Of a stretch of 40,078 nucleotides of DNA, positions 9,424-17,471 are shown in pieces (positions within the stretch are counted from its first letter, which is position 1; the number at the start of each line of letters is the position of its first letter). The stretch comes from Rhizobiaceae bacterium (GTDB taxonomy: Bacteria; Pseudomonadota; Alphaproteobacteria; Rhizobiales; Rhizobiaceae), in NCBI GenBank assembly GCA_029212415.1, contig JARGOF010000050.1:1871-41948 (forward strand). Direction: 5' to 3'. The position numbers and the translations under genes were made by a program. The notes beneath the pieces are model-generated. The model saw only the letters and a list, made by a program, of their open reading frames with translations. It searched no databases and was not told where the DNA came from.

Positions 9424-10197
9424 ATGCGGGTTGCATTGACGGGAGGGGCAAGTGGTATCGGCGCTGCCGTGGCGGCAAATCTGAAGCGGCTGGGTGCGGA
9501 TATTGTTGCCTTCGACATCGTCGAACCAAGGGTCAATATCGATCAATGGGTCAAGGTCGATCTGTCTGACCCGACGTCAATTCTCGAAGCGGAACAACAG
9601 GTTTCCGGCTCCTTCGACGCGCTGATCAACAATGCCGGCCTGCCGCCACGCAAGGGGCTTGAAGAAAAGGTCCTGGCGGTCAATTACTTCGGACTGGTCA
9701 ACTTTACCAATCTCATGATTCCCAAACTCACGCAGGGCGGGGCAATCGTCAATACGGCGTCGAAAGCGGGTGCCCGATGGCGCGAAAACATCCCGCAAAT
9801 CAGGGCTTTGAGAGACCTGACTGACGTGGATGGCCTGCCGGCCTTCATAGAAACTCAGGCCATCAGCCCGGTGCGGGCCTATGATCTTTCCAAGGAAGCG
9901 GTGATCCTGTGGACCATCACCCAGACCGAACGTCTTGCAGCGCTTGGGTTGCGCGTAAATACGGTGAGTCCGGCTGCTGTTTCGACAGATATTCTGGATG
10001 ATTTTGTGACAGCTTTTGGCGAAAGGGCGACAAAGGCAATGGCCCGCATTGGCAGGCCTGGTACGCCGGAGGAGGTCGCGGAAGTGATCTGTTTTCTTGC
10101 CAGTCCTCAAAGCAATTGGCTCAAGGGAATAGACATTCCCATAGACGGCGGATTGGCGGCCATGAGCCTGTCGGATGGTCTGGAGATGTCGATCTGA
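9424..10197 (+). CDS. SDR-family oxidoreductase
   Basis: A 257-residue classical short-chain dehydrogenase/reductase. Seen: the cofactor motif TGGASGIG (6-13), NNAG (69-72), a Ser at 113 in NTASKAGARW, and the catalytic YxxxK at Y153/K157 (YDLSKEA). The acidic residue D31 after strand 2 (VAFDIVEP) suggests NAD rather than NADP. The AGARW stretch and the insertion after it resemble coniferyl-alcohol dehydrogenase/3-alpha-hydroxysteroid dehydrogenase members, but the substrate is not determined. The start is the ATG at 9424, preceded by AGGGAGAGAGGG; an upstream TTG at 9391 directly abutting recJ is less likely. It converges with the IclR gene 24 bases downstream. A role in haloaromatic metabolism with the nearby dehalogenase is only suggested by proximity. 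Confidence 0.85.
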   Translation: MRVALTGGASGIGAAVAANLKRLGADIVAFDIVEPRVNIDQWVKVDLSDPTSILEAEQQVSGSFDALINNAGLPPRKGLEEKVLAVNYFGLVNFTNLMIPKLTQGGAIVNTASKAGARWRENIPQIRALRDLTDVDGLPAFIETQAISPVRAYDLSKEAVILWTITQTERLAALGLRVNTVSPAAVSTDILDDFVTAFGERATKAMARIGRPGTPEEVAEVICFLASPQSNWLKGIDIPIDGGLAAMSLSDGLEMSI

Positions 10198-10221
10198 GCG
10201 GATGTTGGAGCCAGACAAGCT

Positions 10222-11016
10222 CTATGTGTAACGTTGCAGCTCGGCGTCAATACGGGAGGCCGCCTCGCGCAGAGATGAGAGAAACTCCGCAGCAAATTCC
10301 TCATGTTTTTTGAAAACCCTTGGCCAAAGCACCGTCATGCCGCCGAAGGGTTTGCCAGCCTTGTGCAGCGGGACTGCGATTGCCGCCAATCCGTCATCGA
10401 GGACGGTTTCGCCCAGGTATTGCGCGTATCGCACGCCGTAACCGCGCTTGCGGGTTGCTTCAATCTCCTGCAGATATTTGTCGAAGCTGAGATTGAATCG
10501 TGCAAGTCCCCAGATTTCATCACCCTCGCTTTGTCGGTGAAACTGATAAATTTCTTCATCCTGCATGGCGGACAGGCAAACCATTCCGGTTGCTGATCCA
10601 AAGAGGTTGATCCGGCGATTGACGACGCCACGGTAGAGATGAAACGGGCTCAGGGGTCTGGTCGACTCGACAATGCGCATCATGACATTGTCAACGATAT
10701 GAATATCTGATGGCCAGGATATCTTTCGGGTCAATTCCACCGCATGGGGCATGGCCACATCGATCAGCAATGCAAGGTTGGCCGGTATTGGTTCGCCGCT
10801 GCCCGCTGCGAGCGTGATATTGATGCGGTAGAGTTGATCGGCCAGCGACCGACGCACCAGGCGGCGGCGGATCAAAGTTGCAAGCAGCCGACGGATGGTC
10901 GATTTTGGCAATGCACATTCACGATGCAGATCGGCCAGAGAACTGGCTCCATTGCGCGCCAGCGTTTCCATGATGGTAATGCCGCGGTCGAGTGAACGGT
11001 TTTCAAGTTTTTTCAT
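10222..11016 (-). CDS. IclR-family transcriptional regulator
   Basis: A 264-residue regulator with an N-terminal winged helix (about 8-65: RGITIMETLARNGASSLADL, then PKSTIRRLLATLIRRRLVRR as recognition region) and a C-terminal IclR effector-binding domain (GSATGMVCLSAM, RKRGYGVRYAQYLGETVLDDGLAAIAVPL, ending SLREAASRIDAEL). IclR proteins often respond to aromatic or small-acid ligands and control a divergent catabolic operon. That is the arrangement here: it is transcribed away from the fused dehalogenase gene with 360 bases between. The start is the ATG at 11016; the frame extends to 11055 but the family N terminus fits the inner ATG. The ligand is unknown; control of the dehalogenase is inference from layout. 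Confidence 0.88.
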   Translation of the reverse strand: MKKLENRSLDRGITIMETLARNGASSLADLHRECALPKSTIRRLLATLIRRRLVRRSLADQLYRINITLAAGSGEPIPANLALLIDVAMPHAVELTRKISWPSDIHIVDNVMMRIVESTRPLSPFHLYRGVVNRRINLFGSATGMVCLSAMQDEEIYQFHRQSEGDEIWGLARFNLSFDKYLQEIEATRKRGYGVRYAQYLGETVLDDGLAAIAVPLHKAGKPFGGMTVLWPRVFKKHEEFAAEFLSSLREAASRIDAELQRYT

Positions 11017-11161
11017 GTATTGCCTGCAGACGATCCGATGGAGACGTGCCACCAAGCGGCACGGGCGAAAATGACCAGTTGCCAGTTTTAGGGAATTGGA
11101 TCAAGTATTTCATAGATGTGTGGGAGGCATAGGTGACGGACAAGGTGATGGTGGCACCTTC

Positions 11162-11206
11162 AGCGGTCTGGCAATTAGCGGTCTGGCAACAAGTGGTCTG
11201 GCGCAT
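11162..11206 (+). repeat. Three tandem 15-bp repeats, candidate operator
   Basis: Three consecutive 15-bp units read AGCGGTCTGGCAATT, AGCGGTCTGGCAACA and AGTGGTCTGGCGCAT. They sit in the divergent IclR/dehalogenase gap, about 145 bases upstream of the IclR start and 170 upstream of the dehalogenase start. A related inverted sequence, GCCAGATCAGACC, occurs at about 11308. A regulator-binding array is plausible; replication slippage is the alternative. Confidence 0.55.
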
Positions 11207-11376
11207 CGTCCGGATGCGGCGACGGGGGCATTCATTACAGGCGGAACCGTGATGAATTGACGCGACCAATCCGGTTTGGAATGCAAAGTTGCAAAGGCGT
11301 ATCCTTTGCCAGATCAGACCCGCGGTCGGTAATATCTTTGATACACTTTAAATGAACCTGAAACAGGGAAATAGGC

Positions 11377-14300
11377 ATGCGTTTTTTTTCAGATAAGAAT
11401 CGACCCGTGGATAGGGGGCCTTACCCTCTCGAATTGCTGTCGCGTGCCGCGAACCTGCCGGATCTGTCTTCTGTCCCCCTGTTCAAACAACTCTCCTTCA
11501 ACCGGCCTGATCAGCCGCAAAGCATCGTCAATGCCGCCAGCCAGCACCAGGCCATGCTGGATGCCATTCGCGACGGTCTGGTCAATAGAGCCAGATCCGA
11601 ATGTCCTGCTGACCCGGGTGAACGGGCCAGGCATCTCAAGGCGTTCGGGTATTTCAGTGATGCATCCATGGTTGGCATTTGTGCGTTGCCGGATGATGCC
11701 CTGCTGAAAGAGCCCTTTCGCAATCCGGACATAGACCGGCTGGCAGAGGATTTGCGCACCAAGCAAACCAAGACCCTGGCATCGGGTATCGACATGATCA
11801 TGGCTGATCTGAAGGAATCGATGCAGGCGCCGCCATCAACAATTGATGGCCACACCCATGCAATTGTCTATCTCTATGAATATCCGAGGGATCCGAAACC
11901 CGATGAGCCGGGCAGCGACTGGATCATGGATGCACAGGCCCACCGTGCATGCCTGCGGGCCTCGGAAACCGCCGTTGTCATTGCCAATTACATCCGGCTG
12001 CTGGGGTTTGATGCAAGAGCGCATACGGGATCGACCAGCGATGTTGATCTCAACCGCCTATGTGTTGCAGCCGGTCTTGCGACGCTGGAAGAGGGCGCTC
12101 TGGTCAATCCCTATGTCGGCGACCGGTTCGGGGTTGCCATTGTCACCACGACCTTTGCTGTCGCTGCTGACGCGCCATTGGTGCCGCTTGCCGAGCAACC
12201 CAGGTCAAAGACCCATGGTGTCGCCTGGAAACTCGGCAAGGGTTTTGCCAAGAATGCATTCAACCGGGAGCCTTTTGCAAAACGCCGCTATGTCGACGGC
12301 GCCCATCCTTTTGAAAAACTCAAGCGTGTCGATGATCCGACGACCTTCATTGACGAGCAACGCGTGGCACGGGTGCCAAAGCGGGCGGATATGTTCGCCC
12401 GGGCGCAATTCGGCGATATGGGCAAGGCCAACCAGAAAGGCGCGACCAACGGCCACTATGCACGCAAGGCCGCACCGGCCATGGCGCAGCGCCGGGCGCT
12501 GGGTGCTTTTGTCCTGTTGCAGGATGGCGCCGTCACCCAGGAGGCTCTGAAACCCGATCCGCAGGTTGTCGCACAGAATATCAAAGCTGCTTCCTATTTC
12601 CTGGGCGTCGATGCTGTTGGCATTTCACGTTGCCCTGATTGGACGTGGTATTCCCATGATGCCGTGGGCGAGCCCATTGTTCCGACACAGGATCAGGCAA
12701 TCTCCATGATCATTGATCAGGGATACGAGACCATGGAAGGGGCTTCCGGCGATGACTGGATATCGGTCTCCCAATCGATGCGGGCCTATCTGCGCTTTTC
12801 CCTGCTGGGCGGTGTGATTGCAAAGCAGATCCGCAGCCTTGGCTATTCCGCCAAGGCCCATTCGGTGATGGATGGTGAAGTCCTGCAACCACCCTTGCTG
12901 CTGCTTTCCGGGCTGGGTGAGGTGTCGCGCATTGGCGAAGTCATCCTCAATCCCTATCTGGGACCGCGGCTGAAATCCGGTGTGGTGACGACCGACTTGC
13001 CGATGGCCCATGACAAACCGATTGATTTCGGCCTGCAGAAATTCTGTGAGAGTTGCAACAAGTGCGCACGCGAATGTCCCTCTGGCGCCATTACAGCCGG
13101 TCCGAAACTGATGTTCAATGGCTATGAAATCTGGAAATCGGACAGCCAGAAATGTGCGACCTATCGGATAACAACACCGGGTGGGGCAATGTGTGGCCGC
13201 TGCATGAAAACCTGCCCCTGGAACCTCGAAGGTCTGTTTGCGGAAAAACCTTTCCGCTGGGCCGCCATGAATATTCCGCAGGCAGCGCCTTTGCTGGCGA
13301 AGCTGGATGATGCCGTCGACAATGGTGGCCTGAACCCGGTGAAAAAATGGTGGTGGGACCTGGAGATCGAGGAGGATGGCGGCTATCGGCCATCCAGGCA
13401 CCCGGTCAATGCACGCGATCTGCAGAAGGATCTCGATCTCAAATACGAAGACCAGACCCTGGCGGTCTATCCGGCAAACCTGGCGCCGCATCCATGGCCC
13501 TTTCCGTTTCCCATGGACCGGGAGAAGGGCATTGAAGCCTATCAGGCGCTCATCACGGCCAAAGAGTACAAGGCGCGCTTGGCGCGCGGTGAAACGGACG
13601 GCCTGGCCCATGAATACAGGATCGAGGGCGATGCACCGGTTGTACGGGTGCAAATCTCCGCACTTGAGCAAATGACGCCAGACGTGACCAAATACGAGTT
13701 CTCGACACTGGATGGCTCGCCCCTGCCAGCCTGGGACGCCGGAGCGCATCTCGATATCGTTGTTGCCCCGGAATTCCTGCGGCAATATTCGATGTCGGGT
13801 GATCCGGCCGATCGGAGCAAATACCAGATCGGTGTGTTGCGGGAGGATCAGGGCAAAGGCGGCTCAAAGCTGATGCACCGAATCTTTGCCAAGGACCGCA
13901 AGATTTTCATATCCAAACCGATCAATCATTTCCCCTTGGTCGAAGAGGCCAAGAAGACCATGTTGATGGGCGGGGGAATCGGCATCACGCCGATGATCGC
14001 CATGGCGCACCGATTGCATGCCATCGGGGCCGATTTTGAAATGCATTATTCCTGTGCGTCGCGAAAGACTGCAGGTTATCTGGATGATCTTGCACGGTTT
14101 GACTGGAAGGACCGGGTGCATCTGCATTTCAGCGATGACGGCACACGCGCCGATCTTGATTCTGTTCTGCAGGGATACCAGGAGGGCTATCACGTCTACA
14201 CCTGTGGCCCGGAGCGCTACATGCAGGGTGTCGTCGATGCGGCCATCCGTCAGAATTACCCGGAAGAAGCCCGTCATCTGGAATATTTCTCGGTTCCGGA

Positions 14301-14586
14301 GATGCCTGAATATGTCAATCATGACTTTACGTTGAAGCTCAGCCGTTCGGGTAAGCAGTTTAACATTCCGGCTGACAAATCCGCGACCGACGTGCTGGCT
14401 GAAAATGGAATCCATATTGATGTAAAATGTTCGGACGGCATTTGCGGTGTGTGCAAATGCGGGCTCGTTTCCGGCGATGTGGACCATCGTGACTTTGTTC
14501 TGTCAAAAAAGCAGCGGGAAACGGCAATCATTCTTTGCCAGTCAAGAGCCAGCGAAGACCAGGGCATTGTCGAAGTGGATTTGTAG
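11377..14586 (+). CDS. Self-sufficient catabolic reductive dehalogenase (RdhA-reductase fusion)
   Basis: A 1069-residue soluble enzyme of the BhbA/NpRdhA type, which removes halogens from haloaromatics reductively using cobalamin. Residues 1-380 form an N-terminal vestigial cobalamin-fold repeat, 380-550 the active cobalamin domain, then two 4Fe-4S motifs: CESCNKCARECP (557-568) and C593 with CGRCMKTCP (606-614). Residues about 745-960 are a flavin/NAD(P)H reductase (RQYSMSG 802-808, MGGGIGITPM 864-873, TCGPERYM 943-950), and 985-1069 a plant-type 2Fe-2S ferredoxin (C1018, C1023, C1026, C1054). NpRdhA active-site residues as I recall them (Y426, K488, R552) fall at Y471, K533 and R597 here with a constant offset of 45. 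No Tat signal and no RdhB anchor are present, so it is cytosolic and catabolic, not respiratory. The substrate is unknown. Confidence 0.9.
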   Translation: MRFFSDKNRPVDRGPYPLELLSRAANLPDLSSVPLFKQLSFNRPDQPQSIVNAASQHQAMLDAIRDGLVNRARSECPADPGERARHLKAFGYFSDASMVGICALPDDALLKEPFRNPDIDRLAEDLRTKQTKTLASGIDMIMADLKESMQAPPSTIDGHTHAIVYLYEYPRDPKPDEPGSDWIMDAQAHRACLRASETAVVIANYIRLLGFDARAHTGSTSDVDLNRLCVAAGLATLEEGALVNPYVGDRFGVAIVTTTFAVAADAPLVPLAEQPRSKTHGVAWKLGKGFAKNAFNREPFAKRRYVDGAHPFEKLKRVDDPTTFIDEQRVARVPKRADMFARAQFGDMGKANQKGATNGHYARKAAPAMAQRRALGAFVLLQDGAVTQEALKPDPQVVAQNIKAASYFLGVDAVGISRCPDWTWYSHDAVGEPIVPTQDQAISMIIDQGYETMEGASGDDWISVSQSMRAYLRFSLLGGVIAKQIRSLGYSAKAHSVMDGEVLQPPLLLLSGLGEVSRIGEVILNPYLGPRLKSGVVTTDLPMAHDKPIDFGLQKFCESCNKCARECPSGAITAGPKLMFNGYEIWKSDSQKCATYRITTPGGAMCGRCMKTCPWNLEGLFAEKPFRWAAMNIPQAAPLLAKLDDAVDNGGLNPVKKWWWDLEIEEDGGYRPSRHPVNARDLQKDLDLKYEDQTLAVYPANLAPHPWPFPFPMDREKGIEAYQALITAKEYKARLARGETDGLAHEYRIEGDAPVVRVQISALEQMTPDVTKYEFSTLDGSPLPAWDAGAHLDIVVAPEFLRQYSMSGDPADRSKYQIGVLREDQGKGGSKLMHRIFAKDRKIFISKPINHFPLVEEAKKTMLMGGGIGITPMIAMAHRLHAIGADFEMHYSCASRKTAGYLDDLARFDWKDRVHLHFSDDGTRADLDSVLQGYQEGYHVYTCGPERYMQGVVDAAIRQNYPEEARHLEYFSVPEMPEYVNHDFTLKLSRSGKQFNIPADKSATDVLAENGIHIDVKCSDGICGVCKCGLVSGDVDHRDFVLSKKQRETAIILCQSRASEDQGIVEVDL

Positions 14587-14691
14587 GGAGGCTTTCCTGA
14601 TACCGGCGCATGTTTTGAGGTTCTTTGGCGCGGTAAACGTCAATGGATTTCAGGGCGTGCCGCCGGTGCCAGCTTGCTACGTGCCACAACA

Positions 14692-14722
14692 GAGCATGCG
14701 CAGTCGATAGACTGCGGTGCTC
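14692..14722 (+). terminator. Hairpin downstream of the dehalogenase gene
   Basis: An almost continuous hairpin: outer arms GAGCA/TGCTC (14692-14696, 14718-14722) and inner seven-pair arms CGCAGTC/GACTGCG (14699-14705, 14710-14716) with a GATA loop. It lies 106 bases after the dehalogenase stop and 30 before the opposing tRNA-Glu. There is no clean T-run, only an AT-rich tract, so it is a likely but unproven transcript end. Confidence 0.5.
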
Positions 14723-14751
14723 ATGTATTTGCGAATATTTTCAGAAGGATG

Positions 14752-14826
14752 TGGTACGCCCTAGGGGAATCGAACCCCTCTTTCCAGAATGAAAATCTGG
14801 CGTCCTAACCGATAGACGAAGGGCGC
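14752..14826 (-). tRNA. tRNA-Glu (TTC)
   Basis: Read on the minus strand, a cloverleaf is visible: a seven-base acceptor stem GCGCCCT/AGGGCGT (first pair G-U, usual for this tRNA), anticodon stem CCAGA/TCTGG with loop TTTTCAT giving anticodon TTC, and T arm GAGGGGTTCGATTCCCCT. CCA is encoded. It decodes GAA/GAG. It stands alone between the dehalogenase and the M15-type lipoprotein gene. Confidence 0.95.
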
Positions 14827-14929
14827 GTAGTGACGGTTATATAGTCAGGTCCTGAGATTCCCGCAAGCGCGAATTTGGCTTTTTTGAAAAAAAGGTGACT
14901 ATGAATTTTGGACAGGAAAAACGAGAGGT

Positions 14930-16030
14930 TCAACGTCTGCGACAACGCCAGTTCCAGTCTCTCTTTTTACCGACGTCAATGTGTACTGATTTGGTGTGAC
15001 AATAGGTTCCGACGCCACCGCGCCCCTTTACTGTCCGCAGGTATTTTGCCAGTTGCCACTTTGTAACCCCGTCCACTTGAATATCGGCTGCCTCGCAACT
15101 TGTGTGACGCGACGAGCGGGCACCGCCGACGCTGGCATTGTGCTTTGCATCGCGGAAGCCGGATGTGATGATGACGTCGCGTTTGTAGTGACGTCGCACC
15201 TTGGACAGCAGTTTGAGCAGCTCGGGCTTGAGGCAGGCGATCTTCACCCGATCGTGTTGTGGGCGCAGGCCATGACGTGACAGCCGACCAAGGCCTGCAG
15301 CTGAAGCCAGTTGAATATTCTTTTCTGACCCAGCCTGTGAACCGGCACGGGCATCGGTTTCAAAAAGCCTATCGAGACGCAGCCCGGGCAGATCATCGAC
15401 GTCTGCAGCTATTGCCGAAACCGTCATCGAATCAGTTTTGCTCTCTGCAACGGCGTCATTGGTATTTTTCTGATCAGCCGCATTTGCGCTGCGCGGCGTT
15501 CCAATCGAGAAAAGACGCGACAACAGGGAACCACGTTTTTTGGGCTGCGCATAAGCATTGGAGACGCTGGGTGTTGCGGCAGGCTGAGCAGAGACAGCCG
15601 CCGCCTGGTCAGCGGCCGGAGTTTCGTTGGATGATTGAGCGACAGCGAGGCTGTCGGCTTCGGGCTGTGTGGGAGTTGCAGAAGCAGTCTGGGCGCTGGT
15701 CTGGCTGTTATTGGTCTGACTGGTTTCGGCTTGGCTTGCATTGGCTGGGTTGGCATCTTCGGATAAACCATCCAGCGTGGGCTGGCTCAGCGCAGCTGAA
15801 TCGTCGGCATAGGCAAGTGTTTGCTTATGTGAGCCGGCAAATTCACCTTTCTCGGCGCTGTTGTCAGCTTGTGAGAAGCCGGAACTTGCGGGCACTTCCG
15901 ACGGTGCGAAACCAAGGATCGCATCGGATGATGACATGCAGCCTGAAAGCATGGCTGCCGTGGTGATGATTGCGGTTGCTTGCGCCAATTGCCGATAGGC
16001 CGGCCGATAGCTGCGCCAGGTAGATTTCAA
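14930..16030 (-). CDS. Lipoprotein with M15A/DUF882 (YcbK-like) peptidase domain
   Basis: A 366-residue envelope protein. A signal peptide ends in a lipobox, AMLSGC, making C31 the lipidation site. Residues 32-200 are a low-complexity linker rich in Ser, Ala, Thr, Gln and Asn. The last 110 residues form a peptidase M15A domain: ITSGFRDAKHNASVGGARSS, the metal-binding RHTSCEAADIQVDG (His and Asp), and VHIDVGKKRDWNW (second His). Homologues such as E. coli MepK cleave peptidoglycan cross-links, so it probably trims the wall. The position usually Gly in SxHxxGxAxD is Cys here, and three other Cys lie nearby, possibly disulfide-bonded in the periplasm. The start ATG at 16030 fits the signal peptide. 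Confidence 0.88.
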   Translation of the reverse strand: MKSTWRSYRPAYRQLAQATAIITTAAMLSGCMSSSDAILGFAPSEVPASSGFSQADNSAEKGEFAGSHKQTLAYADDSAALSQPTLDGLSEDANPANASQAETSQTNNSQTSAQTASATPTQPEADSLAVAQSSNETPAADQAAAVSAQPAATPSVSNAYAQPKKRGSLLSRLFSIGTPRSANAADQKNTNDAVAESKTDSMTVSAIAADVDDLPGLRLDRLFETDARAGSQAGSEKNIQLASAAGLGRLSRHGLRPQHDRVKIACLKPELLKLLSKVRRHYKRDVIITSGFRDAKHNASVGGARSSRHTSCEAADIQVDGVTKWQLAKYLRTVKGRGGVGTYCHTKSVHIDVGKKRDWNWRCRRR

Positions 16031-16196
16031 AATTCAGCTGCCCCTGAATGGTTCATGAATGTTCAATCGTCGCATTGCGATTCAGACCGAAGACACATTC
16101 ATGACCATCGAGGCTGCAATCCCTGCACGCGGTGATTGCAGCAGAAATGCGGCAGAACCAAGGTGGCGCAGATTTAACGTGCCGGTTGCATCTGCA

Positions 16197-16637
16197 TTAC
16201 CAGCTGCCGGTGTTTTCCATCGAAGCCCATGGCTCCTGTGGTGCAAGGGATGGACCACGCTGGAGAATCTCAAATGAAATGCCGTCAGGTGAGCGCACAA
16301 AGGCCATATGGCCATCGCGCGGCGGGCGGTTGATCGTCACGCCCTTGTCCATCAGCGACTGGCAAAGTACGTAAATATCCTCAACCTCGACGGCAATGTG
16401 TCCGAAATTACGGCCGCCATCATAGACTTCCGGATCCCAGTTATAGGTCAGTTCCAGCAGGGGAGCCTTGTTTTTCTCGGCAGCTTCCTTGTCTTCCGAG
16501 GCAGCCAGAAAAACCAGCGTAAATCGACCCGCTTCGCTTTCGATCCTGTGGGTTTCGATCAAACCGAGTTTGTTGCAATAAAATTCGAGTGATTCATCGA
16601 GGTCGCGAACACGAACCATTGTATGAAGATAACGCAT
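16197..16637 (-). CDS. gloA: Glyoxalase I (lactoylglutathione lyase)
   Basis: A 146-residue VOC-family protein that converts the methylglyoxal-glutathione hemithioacetal to S-lactoylglutathione in the cytosol. The two half-domains begin MRYLHTMVRVRDLDESLEFY and GHIAVEVEDIY. Metal ligands expected from E. coli GloA are visible: His5, Glu in LLELTYNW, His in FGHIAVEV and Glu in GISFEILQ. A short acidic/lysine insertion (ASEDKEAAEKNKAP) precedes the first Glu, and the tail is about ten residues longer than E. coli. The ATG at 16637 aligns with the family start; an upstream TTG at 16649 is possible. Confidence 0.93.
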   Translation of the reverse strand: MRYLHTMVRVRDLDESLEFYCNKLGLIETHRIESEAGRFTLVFLAASEDKEAAEKNKAPLLELTYNWDPEVYDGGRNFGHIAVEVEDIYVLCQSLMDKGVTINRPPRDGHMAFVRSPDGISFEILQRGPSLAPQEPWASMENTGSW

Positions 16638-16820
16638 TGATCTATCCAAGCTATTTAAGTCGACTGGAAGATATAGAATTCAATGGCATATGCAAGGTGC
16701 GTCGGTTTTTCCGCGGGACGAAAAGAAATGGTTGCGACAACTTATGGTACCAATGCTATCGTGTGTGAAAGAATCACTCATTGATTTGTGGGTTTGCGTA
16801 ACTTTGAGAGGCCGTGGTGA

Positions 16821-17399
16821 ATGGGGGAAAAATCTCCACACAAGGGTGAAGCAGCCCAGGCTGCATTATCCGGTGAAGCTGTCGATCTGATCGAGATATC
16901 AGGGACCATCAAATGGTTTGATGTCGCCAAGGGATTTGGCTTCATTATACCGGACAATGGCATGGATGATGTCTTGTTGCATGTCACATGCCTGCGCCGG
17001 GATGGGTTTCAGACCGTTCTGGAAGGAACGCGGGTCGTTTGTGAAATCCAAAAGGGTGATCGCGGTTACCAGGCCTTCAGAATTCTTTCCATGGATCAGT
17101 CAACGGCGGTGCATCCTTCGCAATTGCCGCCGGTTCGCACCCACGTTCAGGTAACACCCAGCAGCGGTCTGGAACGAGCGATCGTCAAATGGTTCAATCG
17201 CTCCAAAGGCTTTGGCTTCCTGACACGCGGTGACGGCACAGAAGACATTTTCATCCACATGGAAACCTTGCGGCGGTTCGGATTGACCGAATTGCGCCCC
17301 GGGCAGGTCGTTCTGGTCCGGTTCGGGCAGGGCGACAAGGGGCTGATGGCAGCGGAAATTCATCCCGACATTGATTTGACTTTCCCTCAGTCTCACTGA
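16821..17399 (+). CDS. Double cold-shock-domain protein
   Basis: A 192-residue nucleic-acid-binding protein with two cold-shock domains, about 27-90 and 118-183, joined by a 25-residue linker. Domain 1 has GTIKWFDVAKGFGFI with RNP1, but its RNP2 reads VLLHV, lacking the usual aromatic residue. Domain 2 is more canonical: AIVKWFNRSKGFGFL and DIFIHM. Such tandem CspA proteins are typical of alphaproteobacteria and act as RNA chaperones or antiterminators. The ATG at 16821 follows GGTGA. The gene precedes the DUF192 gene by 72 bases, a conserved Rhizobiales pair. The 180 bases upstream hold no other gene and probably carry the promoter and leader. Confidence 0.92.
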   Translation: MGEKSPHKGEAAQAALSGEAVDLIEISGTIKWFDVAKGFGFIIPDNGMDDVLLHVTCLRRDGFQTVLEGTRVVCEIQKGDRGYQAFRILSMDQSTAVHPSQLPPVRTHVQVTPSSGLERAIVKWFNRSKGFGFLTRGDGTEDIFIHMETLRRFGLTELRPGQVVLVRFGQGDKGLMAAEIHPDIDLTFPQSH

Positions 17400-17471
17400 A
17401 TTATCGGCCATTGCCGGCCGGCTGCTGACCCCAGTTGCTTTGACGGGCCGGTTTCAGGAGAAACCCCTTTG

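Noticed and set aside
11162-11206. Tandem repeats as a CRISPR array
   Set aside because: Units are 15 bp with no spacers and no cas genes nearby.
12625-13785. 386-codon minus-strand frame inside the dehalogenase gene
   Set aside because: Antisense shadow without motifs; the plus strand has all expected cysteine and flavin motifs.
14587-14751. Possible rdhB-type membrane anchor downstream of the dehalogenase
   Set aside because: No hydrophobic small frame is present; the region holds only a hairpin, fitting a soluble catabolic enzyme.
9391-14826. Dehalogenase block as a tRNA-Glu island
   Set aside because: The tRNA 3' end faces the block, but I found only a nine-base match to it (about 10059, inside the SDR coding motif) and no real direct repeat.
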